A stretch of 64,000 nucleotides of DNA from Lactovum miscens. Lineage in GTDB: Bacteria > Bacillota > Bacilli > Lactobacillales > Streptococcaceae. The stretch is from the NCBI RefSeq assembly GCF_014202895.1, contig NZ_JACHHV010000001.1, positions 85,552 to 149,551 on the forward strand. The letters are read 5' to 3'. Numbering within the stretch: position 1 is the first letter of the stretch; the number at the start of each line of letters is the position of its first letter. A program made the translations under genes and the position numbers. Below are positions 8,951 through 18,019 of the stretch, one piece after another. The notes beneath the pieces were generated by a model, which was not told the origin of the DNA, ran no database searches, and saw only the letters and a list, made by a program, of their open reading frames with translations.

Positions 8951-11058
8951 TATTTTATAATTTTCATTTGAACGGCTAGATTAATAATGTCTCGAATCAT
9001 GTCTTGATTGACATGTGTAGACATTGACACATCTGGCACCATAACTGCAACTGCGATCTGTGGGCTTGGCCCAGGCGCAAAAGCAATAGCATTATTTACA
9101 GTGACTGGATCACCATTTGTGGCATAACCTTCTGAGGTACCAGTTTTTGCATAAATCTCGGTTAGAGCTCCCTTACCAATCAAAGAACCAGTTGTGAGTG
9201 AATGTCCACCATAAACAACATCATGCATTCCCTGATGGATAATTGCCATATTTTCTGAAGAGATATTAACTTTGTCCATTGTTTTTGGCTGAATAGTTGA
9301 GACAACACTGCCAAGACTGCTATCAGTGCTTTGATAGATACCGTCAACTATGTGAGGTGCCAGTCTTACACCATTATTAGCAATCGTTTGGGCATATTGG
9401 GCAAGTTGAAGAGGGCTATAAGTATCATATTGACCAAAAGGCTCTTGTAACAATTTACCCATTGTTGATTCTGGGTCGTCTGGTGAATTAACAATACCTG
9501 TTGTTCCACCAGGAATATCTATCCCCGTTTCTACCCCTAAACCATAAGAAGCATAGGCCGCTCTCAGTTCATTATATACTTTATCTTGATTAGTAGTGGC
9601 AACCGTCATATTGGGACTATATGGTTGTCCCAACATTTTTAGTGTAAGTTGAACCATATAGGTATTAGATGAATATTCGAGAGCTTGTTGTGCTGAGATC
9701 GGCATCGGATTGGTAGATCCCCAATAAGAGGCAATAGGATTAGAACCTTTAATTTGGATAATTTGATCATTTTGAATCTCATTACCGCTAATTACGCCTG
9801 CATTCCAAGCAGCCGTTAAGGTACCTGGCTTGACAGTTGACCCTGGTATAAATGCATCATTCATTGTAGCAAGCGAATCACTAGTCAAAACACCGGTTGT
9901 CGTATCTCGGTCAATCCCATTCATAGCAAGAATTGCACCTGTCTGGGAATTTAGCACAACAGCATAGGCACCACTGACATGAGAATTTTGCGGATTAAGA
10001 ATCCCACCCAAATCTTTTTGCAGAATTTGCTGGACTCCATTTTCAAAATCTAAATTGACCGTCAATTTAATGTTCTTTCCAGGAGAACCCGCTTGGACGA
10101 CTGATTTTGATTTTTCAGTTTCATCCGGATTAATGGTAAGTTGATCAACTTCTTTCTTTCCTTGAAGAACAGACTCATAACCTTTTTCCAGATAAGAAAG
10201 TCCAACCCGATCATTCATTGCATAACCCTGTTTCAACAAGGCAGCTGCATCCTCCTGAGGAAGTCCCGCTTTTGTTGTAGAAACGGTCCCAATAATCGGT
10301 GTTAGAAGATTCCCCTGACTAATCGTATGATCCCAATCTGTTCCAAAAGCAATTCCTGGCAATTGACTCAGTTCAGAGGCAATGGCGGCTTGTTGTTCAG
10401 AACTAATATTGCCAGATGCAATGTTTGAAGTCGCATAAAGCTTAGTTGCGTTCATCTCTTTAAAAAGCTCTGCAGCAATCAAATCATCTCCGCTATACTG
10501 AACTTGACTATCTTTGACTAATCCAACTAGTTTAGCATAAACCTGTCCTTCAGTCAGACGTCTCCCTTGGCTGTCCACTTGATCTTTAGATTTTAATTTA
10601 GCTTGGGTTGCTTGAAGGTTTTTTGGATCTGACAAAAAATAATCTTTTAAATCCCTTGTTGTTAAATTTGAGGCATCAACATTATCTCTTAAGACGGCAA
10701 CCAGTTTTATTGAATTTTGCCGCATCTGATCGCTGGTTATGGATGCTTTTCTTTCGAAAGTCACCGCAGGAATCGTCGTTGTAGCAGCCAAAACTTTCCC
10801 AGTCGCATCAAAAATCTGACCACGAGGCATACTTTGTGTAACCGTCGTACTTGATCCAGTTTGCTTTAATTTATCAGCATAAAAAGGTTTAGTTAAGATT
10901 TGCATATAATAAAGACGTCCAAGCAACACTAAAAATAAAACAAAGATGACTGCGAACAGAATATTTACTCGAAGTTTAATATTTGTTGTTTTAATTTTTA
11001 AATGTTTTCTTTCTTCAAAATTCGAATCTTTTTTTTGAGATCTTTTTCTTCTAAGCAT
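8950..11058 (-). CDS. pbp2b: Class B penicillin-binding protein (PBP2b type)
   Basis: 702 residues: a short basic cytoplasmic tail, one membrane segment (about residues 30-52), a dimerisation domain, and a transpeptidase domain with the three active-site motifs STVK, SSN and KTG. It cross-links peptidoglycan during peripheral growth and is a beta-lactam target. The order pbp2b-recR-ddl-murF matches lactococci and streptococci. ATG is preceded at seven bases by TG-A-TAGAAT and no Shine-Dalgarno site, again pointing to a leaderless mRNA. Confidence 0.94.
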   Translation of the reverse strand: MLRRKRSQKKDSNFEERKHLKIKTTNIKLRVNILFAVIFVLFLVLLGRLYYMQILTKPFYADKLKQTGSSTTVTQSMPRGQIFDATGKVLAATTTIPAVTFERKASITSDQMRQNSIKLVAVLRDNVDASNLTTRDLKDYFLSDPKNLQATQAKLKSKDQVDSQGRRLTEGQVYAKLVGLVKDSQVQYSGDDLIAAELFKEMNATKLYATSNIASGNISSEQQAAIASELSQLPGIAFGTDWDHTISQGNLLTPIIGTVSTTKAGLPQEDAAALLKQGYAMNDRVGLSYLEKGYESVLQGKKEVDQLTINPDETEKSKSVVQAGSPGKNIKLTVNLDFENGVQQILQKDLGGILNPQNSHVSGAYAVVLNSQTGAILAMNGIDRDTTTGVLTSDSLATMNDAFIPGSTVKPGTLTAAWNAGVISGNEIQNDQIIQIKGSNPIASYWGSTNPMPISAQQALEYSSNTYMVQLTLKMLGQPYSPNMTVATTNQDKVYNELRAAYASYGLGVETGIDIPGGTTGIVNSPDDPESTMGKLLQEPFGQYDTYSPLQLAQYAQTIANNGVRLAPHIVDGIYQSTDSSLGSVVSTIQPKTMDKVNISSENMAIIHQGMHDVVYGGHSLTTGSLIGKGALTEIYAKTGTSEGYATNGDPVTVNNAIAFAPGPSPQIAVAVMVPDVSMSTHVNQDMIRDIINLAVQMKIIK

Positions 11059-11065
11059 TAGTGAT

Positions 11066-11074
11066 ATTCTATCA
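11066..11074 (-). promoter_or_regulatory. Extended -10 abutting pbp2b start (leaderless type)
   Basis: Minus strand TG-A-TAGAAT, then seven bases (ATCACTA), then ATG. Confidence 0.6.
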
Positions 11075-11147
11075 CAATTTGAGTCAAAAAATTAGCGCTA
11101 AATTCTCGAAAATTTTAAATGTTTTTCATAAAAAATCATTACCTTTT

Positions 11148-11180
11148 TTAAAAAAAAGCCCATTTTACGGGACTTTTTTT
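11148..11180 (-). terminator. Terminator after gpmA
   Basis: A run of A plus GCCC pairs with GGG-A-C plus a run of T, with one bulge; T-rich on both strands. Confidence 0.65.
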
Positions 11181-11190
11181 ATCTTGTTAC

Positions 11191-11886
11191 TTACTTCTCT
11201 TCCAAGTAATACTCTGAAGTCACGTTCAAATTTTCATCAAACTCGAAAACAAGTGGTGGAAAGTTTGGAATTTCTACACCAACGATCTCATCATCAGATA
11301 ATCCTTTGATCTGCTTAACGAGAGCACGGATTGAGTTTCCGTGAGCACCAACAAAGACATTTTTACCGTCTTTAAGAGCTGGTGCAATTTCGTCCTCCCA
11401 GAAAGGCAATGCGCGTTCCAAAGTGATTTTAAGGTTTTCTCCATCAGGGATGCGTGAATCTTGAAGATTCGCATAGCGACGATCGCCGTGAGCTGTATTT
11501 TCATCATCATGAGGCATTGCAGGTGGCAATACATCATATGAACGACGCCAGATATGTACTTGATCATCACCATATTTAGCAGCTGCATCAGCTTTGTTTA
11601 AACCAGTTAAACCACCATAGTGACGCTCATTCAACCGCCAAGATTTAATAACTGGTACCCAAAGTTGATCTGAATATTCAAGAGCCAAATTAGTTGTTTT
11701 TATGGCTCTTTTTAAAACTGATGTGTAGGCGATATCAAATTTGATACCAGCTTCTTTGATTAATTTACCCGCTTTAACTGCTTGCTCTGTTCCTTCTTCT
11801 GATAAGTCAACATCCGCCCAACCTGTAAAAAGATTAGCAAGATTCCAATCAGATTGACCATGACGGGCAAATACTAATTTCGGCAT
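11191..11886 (-). CDS. gpmA: 2,3-bisphosphoglycerate-dependent phosphoglycerate mutase
   Basis: A 231-residue glycolytic enzyme interconverting 3- and 2-phosphoglycerate. The phosphohistidine motif ARHGQSDWN is at residues 7-15, and the second histidine block GAHGNSIRA near 180. AAAGGAGA precedes the ATG. The gene stands alone with its own promoter and terminator. Confidence 0.96.
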   Translation of the reverse strand: MPKLVFARHGQSDWNLANLFTGWADVDLSEEGTEQAVKAGKLIKEAGIKFDIAYTSVLKRAIKTTNLALEYSDQLWVPVIKSWRLNERHYGGLTGLNKADAAAKYGDDQVHIWRRSYDVLPPAMPHDDENTAHGDRRYANLQDSRIPDGENLKITLERALPFWEDEIAPALKDGKNVFVGAHGNSIRALVKQIKGLSDDEIVGVEIPNFPPLVFEFDENLNVTSEYYLEEK

Positions 11887-11961
11887 ATTTTTCTCCTTTA
11901 AGCCTGTTTAAATATAAGTAATATCCACGTGAGCTTATGCTGTTCGTGTATTTACTCACAT

Positions 11962-11970
11962 ATTATAGCA
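11962..11970 (-). promoter_or_regulatory. Extended -10 promoter of gpmA
   Basis: TG-C-TATAAT on the minus strand about 75 bases before the start. The leader can form a small stem (gtgag/ctcac). Confidence 0.6.
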
Positions 11971-12013
11971 AATTTTATAAATGGTCGCATTCTTTGACTG
12001 TTTTTGCACAAAC

Positions 12014-12694
12014 TCAAACTTTTCGACCGTGTAGTACAAGTTTAATCACAGCATTTCCAATCATTTGACTTATAAAGACAATAATCAGAACAAAGATAAG
12101 AGAAACAAAAGTTACATCGTTGGCTCCACGTTGGTAGCCATATTGGACAGCCATATTGCCCAGGCCCCCACCACCGACGATACCGGCCATGGCCGTCAAA
12201 CCAACAACTGAGATTGTCGTAAAGTTGAGATCTCGTAAGATAGGGATGAGCCCTTCTTTGAGATAAACCCGAAAAATAATACCTAAATTACTTGTTCCCA
12301 TGGCTTTAGCAGCCTCAACTACTCCTGGATCTACTTCCATCAAGCTATTTTGAACCATACGAGCAAAGAAGGGAATCGTCCCAACTACAATGGGAACAGT
12401 TACAGCAGCGGTACCAATAGAGGTACCAACTAATAAACGCGTGAAAGGAATAATAGCTACCAATAAGATAATGAATGGAATAGCACGGCCAATATCAACA
12501 ATCTTATCTAGAATTATATAAACTATACGGTTGGGGGTCAGGCCATTTTCATTCGTTGAAAGTAAGATGAGACCAATAATAATACCAAACATTCCAGAAA
12601 TAACCATAGTCAAAATTGTCATGAGGAGTGTATCTATGGTAGCCTGCCCGAAGTCAGGCCAATATTGCCCGACATTTGGGAAAAATTTATTCAT
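12014..12694 (-). CDS. metI: Methionine ABC transporter permease
   Basis: A 226-residue inner-membrane permease with five to six hydrophobic segments and the EAA-type cytoplasmic loop (EAAKAMGTSNLGIIFRVYLKE begins near residue 126) that contacts MetN. Its ATG overlaps the metN stop codon (TAATG). It is the last gene of the met transport cluster. Confidence 0.93.
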   Translation of the reverse strand: MNKFFPNVGQYWPDFGQATIDTLLMTILTMVISGMFGIIIGLILLSTNENGLTPNRIVYIILDKIVDIGRAIPFIILLVAIIPFTRLLVGTSIGTAAVTVPIVVGTIPFFARMVQNSLMEVDPGVVEAAKAMGTSNLGIIFRVYLKEGLIPILRDLNFTTISVVGLTAMAGIVGGGGLGNMAVQYGYQRGANDVTFVSLIFVLIIVFISQMIGNAVIKLVLHGRKV

Positions 12695-13737
12695 TATTTA
12701 AGCTCCTCCCCTACTTGATTAACTTGCCTTGTCTCTAATTTACTAATTTTTACGTGTTCACCTGATAAATAACTTTTAACTTCTAAAAAATTTGGTTCAT
12801 GATCAAACTTGACCAACAAAGTTCCCAATGCGACATTTTGAATATATTCAATATTTCCGTAAAGAATGTTTGCTGTTAAGCTGAAGCGTTTAAAAAGTTC
12901 AATGATAACAGGTTCAGAAGAACTTTGACCTGAAAATTTTAATTCGTAAATTGAATCTTCTGGGTTGTTTTCAAAAATGCTTGCCTCCGCCTGTTCCACA
13001 TGCAAAGCTGTTCTGATAAAGTCCTGAGTCAGTGCCTCTTTAGGTTGATCAAAGATATCAATCGTGTTTCCTTTTTCGATGACCGAACCATTTTCCATGA
13101 CAGCTACCTTGTTACAGATTTCTTTGACGACTTGCATCTCATGAGTAATTAAAACAATTGTTATATTTAGTTTCTGATTAATTTCACGCAACAATTCTAG
13201 AACCGATAGCGTCGTCTTTGGATCAAGGGCTGATGTCGCTTCATCACAAAGCAAAATTTTAGGATCATTGGCTAAAGCACGTGCGATAGCCACACGTTGT
13301 TTTTGTCCACCAGACAATTGTTCAGGGTAAGCATCTTTTTTATCTAAGATACCAACTAAATCAAGTAAATTTTCAACTTTTTTTTGCCTATCTTCTTTAG
13401 ATAACCCAGATCCAGCTAAAGGAAAATCAACATTTTGAGAAATGGTTCTTGAAGCCATCAAATTAAAATGTTGAAAAATCATACCAATCTTTTTTCGTTC
13501 AGCACGCAACTGGCTTGGGCTCAACTTCAATAAGTCTTTGCCTGCAACTTCAACTGACCCAAAACTTGGCTTTTGAAGTAAGTTTATTACCCGGACTAAT
13601 GTTGATTTTCCAGCACCCGAATAGCCTACAATGCCAAAAATATCACCAGCCTCAATCGAAATTGAAACATTCTTAACAGCTGTTACAACCTTTTTCTTTT
13701 GCGTAAACTGCACCGTAATGTTTTGTAAATCTATCAT
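12694..13737 (-). CDS. metN: Methionine ABC transporter ATP-binding protein
   Basis: The ATPase of the methionine importer: Walker A GYSGAGKST, signature LSGGQKQR, Walker B ILLCDEATSALDP, and a C-terminal NIL domain of about 75 residues that binds methionine and causes feedback inhibition. I start at the ATG giving MIDLQNITVQF, as in relatives; another ATG at 13770 adds 11 residues (MLFGEGINYIL). Neither has a well-placed Shine-Dalgarno site, so the start is uncertain. A TATAAT box lies about 30 bases before the upstream ATG. Confidence 0.9.
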   Translation of the reverse strand: MIDLQNITVQFTQKKKVVTAVKNVSISIEAGDIFGIVGYSGAGKSTLVRVINLLQKPSFGSVEVAGKDLLKLSPSQLRAERKKIGMIFQHFNLMASRTISQNVDFPLAGSGLSKEDRQKKVENLLDLVGILDKKDAYPEQLSGGQKQRVAIARALANDPKILLCDEATSALDPKTTLSVLELLREINQKLNITIVLITHEMQVVKEICNKVAVMENGSVIEKGNTIDIFDQPKEALTQDFIRTALHVEQAEASIFENNPEDSIYELKFSGQSSSEPVIIELFKRFSLTANILYGNIEYIQNVALGTLLVKFDHEPNFLEVKSYLSGEHVKISKLETRQVNQVGEELK

Positions 13738-13886
13738 CAAAATATAATTAATCCCTTCGCCAAATAGCATATTGTTCTTAAAATTTCTTACTTTAGTAAC
13801 TATTATAAGCCAAACTTTTAATTTTGGTTAAATTTCTATTTAACACGTTGCTTCAAACTAATTGCCTATTTGCCAAAACAAAGATA

Positions 13887-13907
13887 GGCCAGTTTCAATG
13901 TCTGGCC
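13887..13907 (-). terminator. Hairpin between metQ and metN
   Basis: The 6-bp GC-rich stem ggccag/ctggcc is followed on the minus strand by a modest T-rich tract. It may partly separate metQ from metNI expression. Confidence 0.5.
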
Positions 13908-13919
13908 CTGTACTAGCAG

Positions 13920-14747
13920 TTAGTTTTTAAGATCCCATGCTGACTGATCACCACCCTTTTCAATAATCTTCTTCACTTTATCAGTTTGGTATGCCTTAAC
14001 CAAAGTCTTGAAATCTTTATTATTCTTTTGTGACTTTTTCACAACGACAGCATTCTTAAATTGATCTCCTAAAGTCTTGGCATGATCTGTATCCACATAG
14101 ATTGCATCTTTGGGTGTCTCTTTAAGTTGTGTTTGAACATAGTTAGTGTTGATTACTGCCGCTGTTACATCAGGAAGAGCAGCCGCAATTTGTGAAGGAT
14201 CAAGCGTTTCAATCGTCAAGCCATTCTTATCTTTTATATCCTTAACAGCTGGGATCTTAGGTGCCTTATCATTTAAAGTGATAAGATCAGCTGAAGCCAA
14301 CAAGTTAATGGCACGTCCACCATTTGTTACATCATTAGGAATAGCAATCTTATCGCCTGACTTTATATCCTTGACAGATTTCAATGTTTTAGAATAAAGT
14401 CCAAGTGGTGAAATATAAGTCCAACCAATATTTACAAGATCACCTTTATTTGTTTTATTCCAGTTATCAAGGTAAACCTTTGTCTGAAATCCATTCAAGT
14501 CTAGCGAACCATCTTTGGTAGCCGGATTTTCTTCAGTATAGTCGGTAAATTCTTTAACTTTCAAGACAATACCCTTTGATTTCACATCTTTTGCAACCTG
14601 AGACCATTCTTGTTTTTCAAAGTCGGAAGCGACACCAATTGTGTAAGTTCTTGTTTTTGCTGCTGCATTGACGTTTGCTGCAGTTCCAACAACTGTAAAG
14701 ATTGTTGCGCCTGCAACAGCGATTATTATAAGATTTGATTTTTTCAT
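13920..14747 (-). CDS. metQ: MetQ/NlpA-family methionine-binding protein (copy 1), no lipobox cysteine
   Basis: A 275-residue substrate-binding protein of the NlpA family, with blocks DLNGFQTKVYLDNW, YISPLGLYS, IPNDVTNGGRA and INTNYV. The N-terminus is a signal peptide (KK, then a hydrophobic stretch, then NVNAAA) but has no cysteine, so the usual lipid anchor is absent. It should be secreted after AxA cleavage, or be held by an uncleaved signal. GGAG precedes the ATG. It lies 27 bp after its paralogue and downstream of the T-box leader. Confidence 0.9.
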   Translation of the reverse strand: MKKSNLIIIAVAGATIFTVVGTAANVNAAAKTRTYTIGVASDFEKQEWSQVAKDVKSKGIVLKVKEFTDYTEENPATKDGSLDLNGFQTKVYLDNWNKTNKGDLVNIGWTYISPLGLYSKTLKSVKDIKSGDKIAIPNDVTNGGRAINLLASADLITLNDKAPKIPAVKDIKDKNGLTIETLDPSQIAAALPDVTAAVINTNYVQTQLKETPKDAIYVDTDHAKTLGDQFKNAVVVKKSQKNNKDFKTLVKAYQTDKVKKIIEKGGDQSAWDLKN

Positions 14748-14774
14748 TTAATTTCTCCTAAAGTTATATTTTTA

Positions 14775-15599
14775 TTATTTAAGATTCCAAGCTGGAATAT
14801 CGCCTTCTTTTTTAATAATTTTGGCAACTTTATTTGATTGATAGGCATTAATCAATTTTTTGAAGTCAGCATTTTTCACTTTTGACTTTTTGGTAACTAA
14901 GATGTTTTTGTAAATATTATTCACCTTTGATCCATGGTCAGTATCTACATATAACGCATCTTTGGGGGTTTGATGTAGTTGATCAATTACAAAATTGGTA
15001 TTGATACATGCTGCTGTCACATCTGGCATAGCCACAACTTCTTGGTCTCCCTGTATTGGTTTAATTGTGATTTTTTTTACGTAAGTTTTTATGTCCTTAA
15101 GCGTGGGGGTGGCAGGTGCATTAGATTTGAGTTTTATGACTCCGATTGCATCCAATAGTTGAAGCGCACGCCCCTCATTTGTCGGATCATTTGGAACCGC
15201 AATAATATCACCGTCTTTTAGATCCTTATAAGAATGAATTTTCTTAGAATAAAGACCAAACGGAGAAATATATGTATAACCAACACTGACGAGGTCACCA
15301 TTATGTGACTTGTTCCAATCATTGAGAAAAGCTGTATGCTGGAAAGCATTTAGGTCAAAACTCCCGTCTTCTGTCGCAGGATTCGCTGTTGTATAGTCGT
15401 TCACCTGTATGATCTTAAGATTAATTCCATCTTTTTTAACATCTTTTGCGACTTGAGTCCACTCTGCTTTTTCAGCTGATCCTCCTACACCCAATGTATA
15501 GTTTCTTGTACCAGCACTCACAGCCGTTCCGACAGCAACTAAAGCAGTAACGGCAATGATTGCAAGTGTAACTTTAAAAAATATCCTTTTCACTGACAT
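14775..15599 (-). CDS. metQ: MetQ/NlpA-family methionine-binding protein (copy 2), no lipobox cysteine
   Basis: A 274-residue paralogue of the next gene, with the same blocks (DLNAFQHTAFLNDW, YISPFGLYS, VPNDPTNEGRA, INTNFV). Its signal sequence (VKRIFFKVTLA, ending TAVSAG) also lacks the lipobox cysteine. It is the first gene after the T-box and has GGAG before the ATG. Two binding proteins sharing one MetNI suggest different ligand preference or affinity. Confidence 0.9.
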   Translation of the reverse strand: MSVKRIFFKVTLAIIAVTALVAVGTAVSAGTRNYTLGVGGSAEKAEWTQVAKDVKKDGINLKIIQVNDYTTANPATEDGSFDLNAFQHTAFLNDWNKSHNGDLVSVGYTYISPFGLYSKKIHSYKDLKDGDIIAVPNDPTNEGRALQLLDAIGVIKLKSNAPATPTLKDIKTYVKKITIKPIQGDQEVVAMPDVTAACINTNFVIDQLHQTPKDALYVDTDHGSKVNNIYKNILVTKKSKVKNADFKKLINAYQSNKVAKIIKKEGDIPAWNLK

Positions 15600-15666
15600 A
15601 ATTAACTCTCCTATTTTCTAATTTACAAATAATAAATATAAGGACCTCCTGTTTAATTGAGTTGAG

Positions 15667-15712
15667 ATAAAAAAAATCGCCCCCCCTTGATACAAAAAAT
15701 GTATCAAGGGGG
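15667..15712 (-). terminator. Regulated terminator of the T-box
   Basis: A perfect 12-bp stem (cccccttgatac / gtatcaaggggg, seven-base loop) is followed on the minus strand by a run of T. Its 5' part lies just after the T-box core. Confidence 0.9.
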
Positions 15713-16000
15713 AACGAATCTGAAAGTCAATATCGTGGTACCATCCCAATTCGCGTTAAATTTTCTTTTCGTATACAAAATAAAAAACGCCTCAGCAACA
15801 TCAGTGTGCACTTCCTTAATGTTGAGTCCATTAACGTGAACAATCCCGGATAAAACTAACGATTTAACGTTCATCCTATCTAATCTCAGGCCATTTTCAT
15901 TCCCATTACCAGTCCTGCTTTCACTAAATTGCAAGATCCCTAAGCTGGTAGCTGCTCACTACTTTCCTGATCTACTTATTTCATTATTTGTAAATTGTAC
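15667..16000 (-). promoter_or_regulatory. T-box leader, probably methionine-specific, controlling metQ genes
   Basis: Read on the minus strand, this roughly 330-base leader has the T-box core TGGTACC (within GGGATGGTACCACG), an AGTAG element near its 5' end, and an intrinsic terminator. The TGGT bulge would pair with a tRNA whose discriminator base is A, which fits tRNA-Met. A candidate specifier ATG (15892-15894, in GAAAATGGCC) agrees. Uncharged tRNA-Met would stabilise the antiterminator and turn on methionine uptake. The class call is strong; the amino acid is an inference. Confidence 0.85.
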
Positions 16001-16004
16001 GATT

Positions 16005-16033
16005 AGTATAACCTGTCTCAATTAATTTGTCAA
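16005..16033 (-). promoter_or_regulatory. Promoter of the T-box-metQ transcript
   Basis: TTGACA (16028-16033) and TATACT (16005-16010), 17 bases apart on the minus strand. Confidence 0.8.
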
Positions 16034-16052
16034 GAGAAAATCACAAATTTTC

Positions 16053-16069
16053 TGACAATTCAATTGTCA
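16053..16069. promoter_or_regulatory. 17-bp perfect palindrome, possible operator
   Basis: TGACAATT-c-AATTGTCA lies between the divergent metQ T-box promoter and ebsC, about 20 bp upstream of the metQ -35 box. I cannot name the regulator. Confidence 0.4.
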
Positions 16070-16093
16070 CTGCAAGAACTCATAGTTAAAAAA

Positions 16094-16101
16094 TGTATAA
16101 T
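16094..16101 (+). promoter_or_regulatory. -10 box abutting ebsC start (leaderless type)
   Basis: TGTATAAT, then six bases, then ATG at 16108; no Shine-Dalgarno sequence. Confidence 0.55.
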
Positions 16102-16107
16102 TAAATT

Positions 16108-16584
16108 ATGGCAAAAAAGGAAAAAATAAAAAAAACTTTGGTTGAGCAGATTCTTGACAAAGCCAAAATTGGTTATGAAAGTATTCTGTTCAACACATTA
16201 GAGAGTGGAAAATTACCTACCGGAATTGGATATGACGAAGTCTACAAAACTTTGGCTTTGATTGGTGACAAAACAGGTCCATTGATCGGAATCCTCCCAT
16301 TGACCCATCACCTTTCCGAAAAAAAACTGGCCAAAATTTCCGGGAACAAAAAAGTAAACATGGTTCCACAAAAAGATTTACAAAAAATGACAGGTTATGC
16401 TCATGGGGCAAATAATCCTGTAGGGATTTGGCAAACCAAAAAGTTTCCAATCTATATTGACAAAGTAGCTCTTGAAAGTGATTTTATGTACGTTTCAGCT
16501 GGTGAACTTGGTCGGTCCATGAGAATTAATCCATCAGAACTGGCTGAATTTGTTCAGGCAAATTTTTATGACCTTTCAGAATAA
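16108..16584 (+). CDS. ebsC: YbaK/EbsC family aminoacyl-tRNA deacylase
   Basis: 158 residues of the YbaK/EbsC family, which hydrolyses mischarged Cys-tRNA(Pro). Family features are the lysine in NKKVNMVPQKDLQKMTGY (middle) and the glycine-rich NNPVGIW and VSAGELGRSM blocks. There is no Shine-Dalgarno sequence; TATAAT ends six bases before the ATG. It is divergent from the metQ T-box transcript and 76 bp before the next gene. Confidence 0.88.
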   Translation: MAKKEKIKKTLVEQILDKAKIGYESILFNTLESGKLPTGIGYDEVYKTLALIGDKTGPLIGILPLTHHLSEKKLAKISGNKKVNMVPQKDLQKMTGYAHGANNPVGIWQTKKFPIYIDKVALESDFMYVSAGELGRSMRINPSELAEFVQANFYDLSE

Positions 16585-16645
16585 AGATTCCTTGTCCACC
16601 ATCAGACTTACAAATCGAACTTGGTATGAAAAGTATTTTAAATTC

Positions 16646-16654
16646 TGATATAAT
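16646..16654 (+). promoter_or_regulatory. Extended -10 abutting the DUF3397 gene (leaderless type)
   Basis: TG-A-TATAAT, six bases (AAGTCA), then ATG. Confidence 0.65.
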
Positions 16655-16660
16655 AAGTCA

Positions 16661-17017
16661 ATGAACATTTGGACCAAGATTTTTATCGTTCTTTTCCCAT
16701 TGATTATCTATGTGGTATTAAATCTCTTATTTAAGTTATTGAAGCTTAAAAAACGAAAAGGAATAAAAGTTTTCGACATTTTTTTAATTTTCCTTGTATT
16801 TGGGCTTGATGGATTCGTCAAAAACGCAACAAGTATTTCTATTTTTCCATATTATATTATGATTGCTTCTGGTATTGGGCTTTTTTTATTACTTATTGAC
16901 CTCCTTGTTCACAGAACATTTCAAGTTAACGACTTCCTTAAAAGATTCTGGAGAGTGCTTTTAATAGACAGCTCGGTAATGTATTTTTGTTTTATCGTTG
17001 CAACCTTATTCATATAA
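16661..17017 (+). CDS. DUF3397 family membrane protein
   Basis: 118 residues with four hydrophobic segments and basic connecting loops, matching the DUF3397 family of small lactic-acid-bacterial membrane proteins of unknown role. No Shine-Dalgarno site; a TG-A-TATAAT box ends six bases before the ATG. It is convergent with cadD, and the two share a bidirectional terminator. Confidence 0.75.
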   Translation: MNIWTKIFIVLFPLIIYVVLNLLFKLLKLKKRKGIKVFDIFLIFLVFGLDGFVKNATSISIFPYYIMIASGIGLFLLLIDLLVHRTFQVNDFLKRFWRVLLIDSSVMYFCFIVATLFI

Positions 17018-17037
17018 ATAAACTTGATTATTCAACT

Positions 17038-17065
17038 AAAATAGAACCACTTTTGGTTCTATTTT
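17038..17065. terminator. Bidirectional terminator (DUF3397 gene / cadD)
   Basis: A perfect 12-bp stem, aaaatagaacca/tggttctatttt, with a four-base loop lies between convergent genes; T-rich in both directions. Confidence 0.88.
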
Positions 17066-17075
17066 GTTAATTATT

Positions 17076-17684
17076 TTAAAGAAAACTTATAACCTTACTT
17101 AGCGTTCCTGCTTCTATAAGAACCATGATTCCAATACCAATGTAAATAACAGCCATAATCCAGCGGCTGTAATTTCCTAGGAAAGCCCTGAGAGCTTCAA
17201 TTCTCGAAAGGGCACGACCTATCAATCCAAGAAAAATAATGTTAACAAACATTGTCAGCACTGCCACAAGCAAAGCTGTTCTTGATAATGTGACAAAAAA
17301 TGGAGTAAAAAGACCAATATTATCAGCACCACAACTGGCAAAACTTAATAATGCAACTGTCCAAATCATATTTTTATTTCTACGTTTTTCAAGTGCCTCG
17401 GCAATTTCTTTTTCTTCATCGTCACCTTTAATAAGATATTTTAACCCAAAAGCAATTGGGATAAGACCAAGTAGGCCCAGCAACCACTGTTTTGGAACAA
17501 ATCCTAATACGAAGGCAAAAATTAAGCTTACTATGATCAAACCTGACGAACCCAAAATTTGTCCCAAAGCGATTGAGGAAAATTCTTGACGATGATTTCC
17601 ACAAAAGAGAATTGCCAAAATTAATAATAAATCAAGTGCTGTCGCCCAATAGATAAGAGTAGCTTGGAGAATAATTGAAATCAT
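17076..17684 (-). CDS. cadD: CadD-type cadmium resistance transporter
   Basis: 202 residues with about six membrane segments. It matches the CadD family, which confers cadmium efflux or sequestration; the SFASCGADNIGLFTPFF block is characteristic. It lies 18 bp after the ArsR-family regulator gene and is surely co-transcribed with it. Confidence 0.88.
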   Translation of the reverse strand: MISIILQATLIYWATALDLLLILAILFCGNHRQEFSSIALGQILGSSGLIIVSLIFAFVLGFVPKQWLLGLLGLIPIAFGLKYLIKGDDEEKEIAEALEKRRNKNMIWTVALLSFASCGADNIGLFTPFFVTLSRTALLVAVLTMFVNIIFLGLIGRALSRIEALRAFLGNYSRWIMAVIYIGIGIMVLIEAGTLSKVISFL

Positions 17685-17702
17685 GTTTGCCCTTTCTTAA
17701 GT

Positions 17703-17984
17703 TTATTCTGTCAAATGGTCAAAAACATCCTGCATGAGATGCAGGATATGATGATCAGAAATTCTATAAATCACTGTTTTCCCAGATTTTTCACTACTCA
17801 AAACTGCTGAACTTTTGAGCAGTTTTAATTGTTGGCTTACCAGAGATTGGCTGAGATCCGTTAAATCTACAATTTGGCCGACTGTTTTCGCTTCTGAAAA
17901 AAGCGTCATTAGGATTCTAAGGCGATTTTCGTTACCAAAAAGCTTAAAAAAATTAGCCGATTTTTGTAAGTCTATATTATTCAT
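17703..17984 (-). CDS. cadX: ArsR/SmtB-family metal-responsive repressor
   Basis: A 93-residue winged-helix repressor (LKLFGNENRLRIL; recognition helix TDLSQSLVSQQLKLL). It lacks the N-terminal cysteine site of CadC. The last helix has D-H-H...D-H-L-T-E: Asp, His at +2, His at +13 and Glu at +16, spaced like the alpha-5 zinc site of CzrA/SmtB but with Glu at the fourth place. So it is a likely zinc/cadmium sensor. The start is overlapped by a long palindrome and there is no Shine-Dalgarno sequence. Confidence 0.85.
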   Translation of the reverse strand: MNNIDLQKSANFFKLFGNENRLRILMTLFSEAKTVGQIVDLTDLSQSLVSQQLKLLKSSAVLSSEKSGKTVIYRISDHHILHLMQDVFDHLTE

Positions 17985-18014
17985 ATTATTATATTATAAT
18001 ATAATAATATGAAT
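17979..18014. promoter_or_regulatory. 36-bp perfect palindrome, operator of the cad operon
   Basis: A perfect inverted repeat without loop, made of A/T except for one C and one G, covers the -10 region and the start codon of the ArsR gene. TTGACA (18014-18019, minus strand) abuts it, with TAATAT 17 bases on and six bases from the ATG. It is placed to let the repressor block its own promoter. Confidence 0.75.
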
Positions 18015-18019
18015 GTCAA

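Noticed and set aside
15704..15934. Open frame of 76 codons on the minus strand
   Set aside because: It lies wholly within the T-box leader; its sequence is explained by conserved RNA structure, and it has no ribosome binding site.
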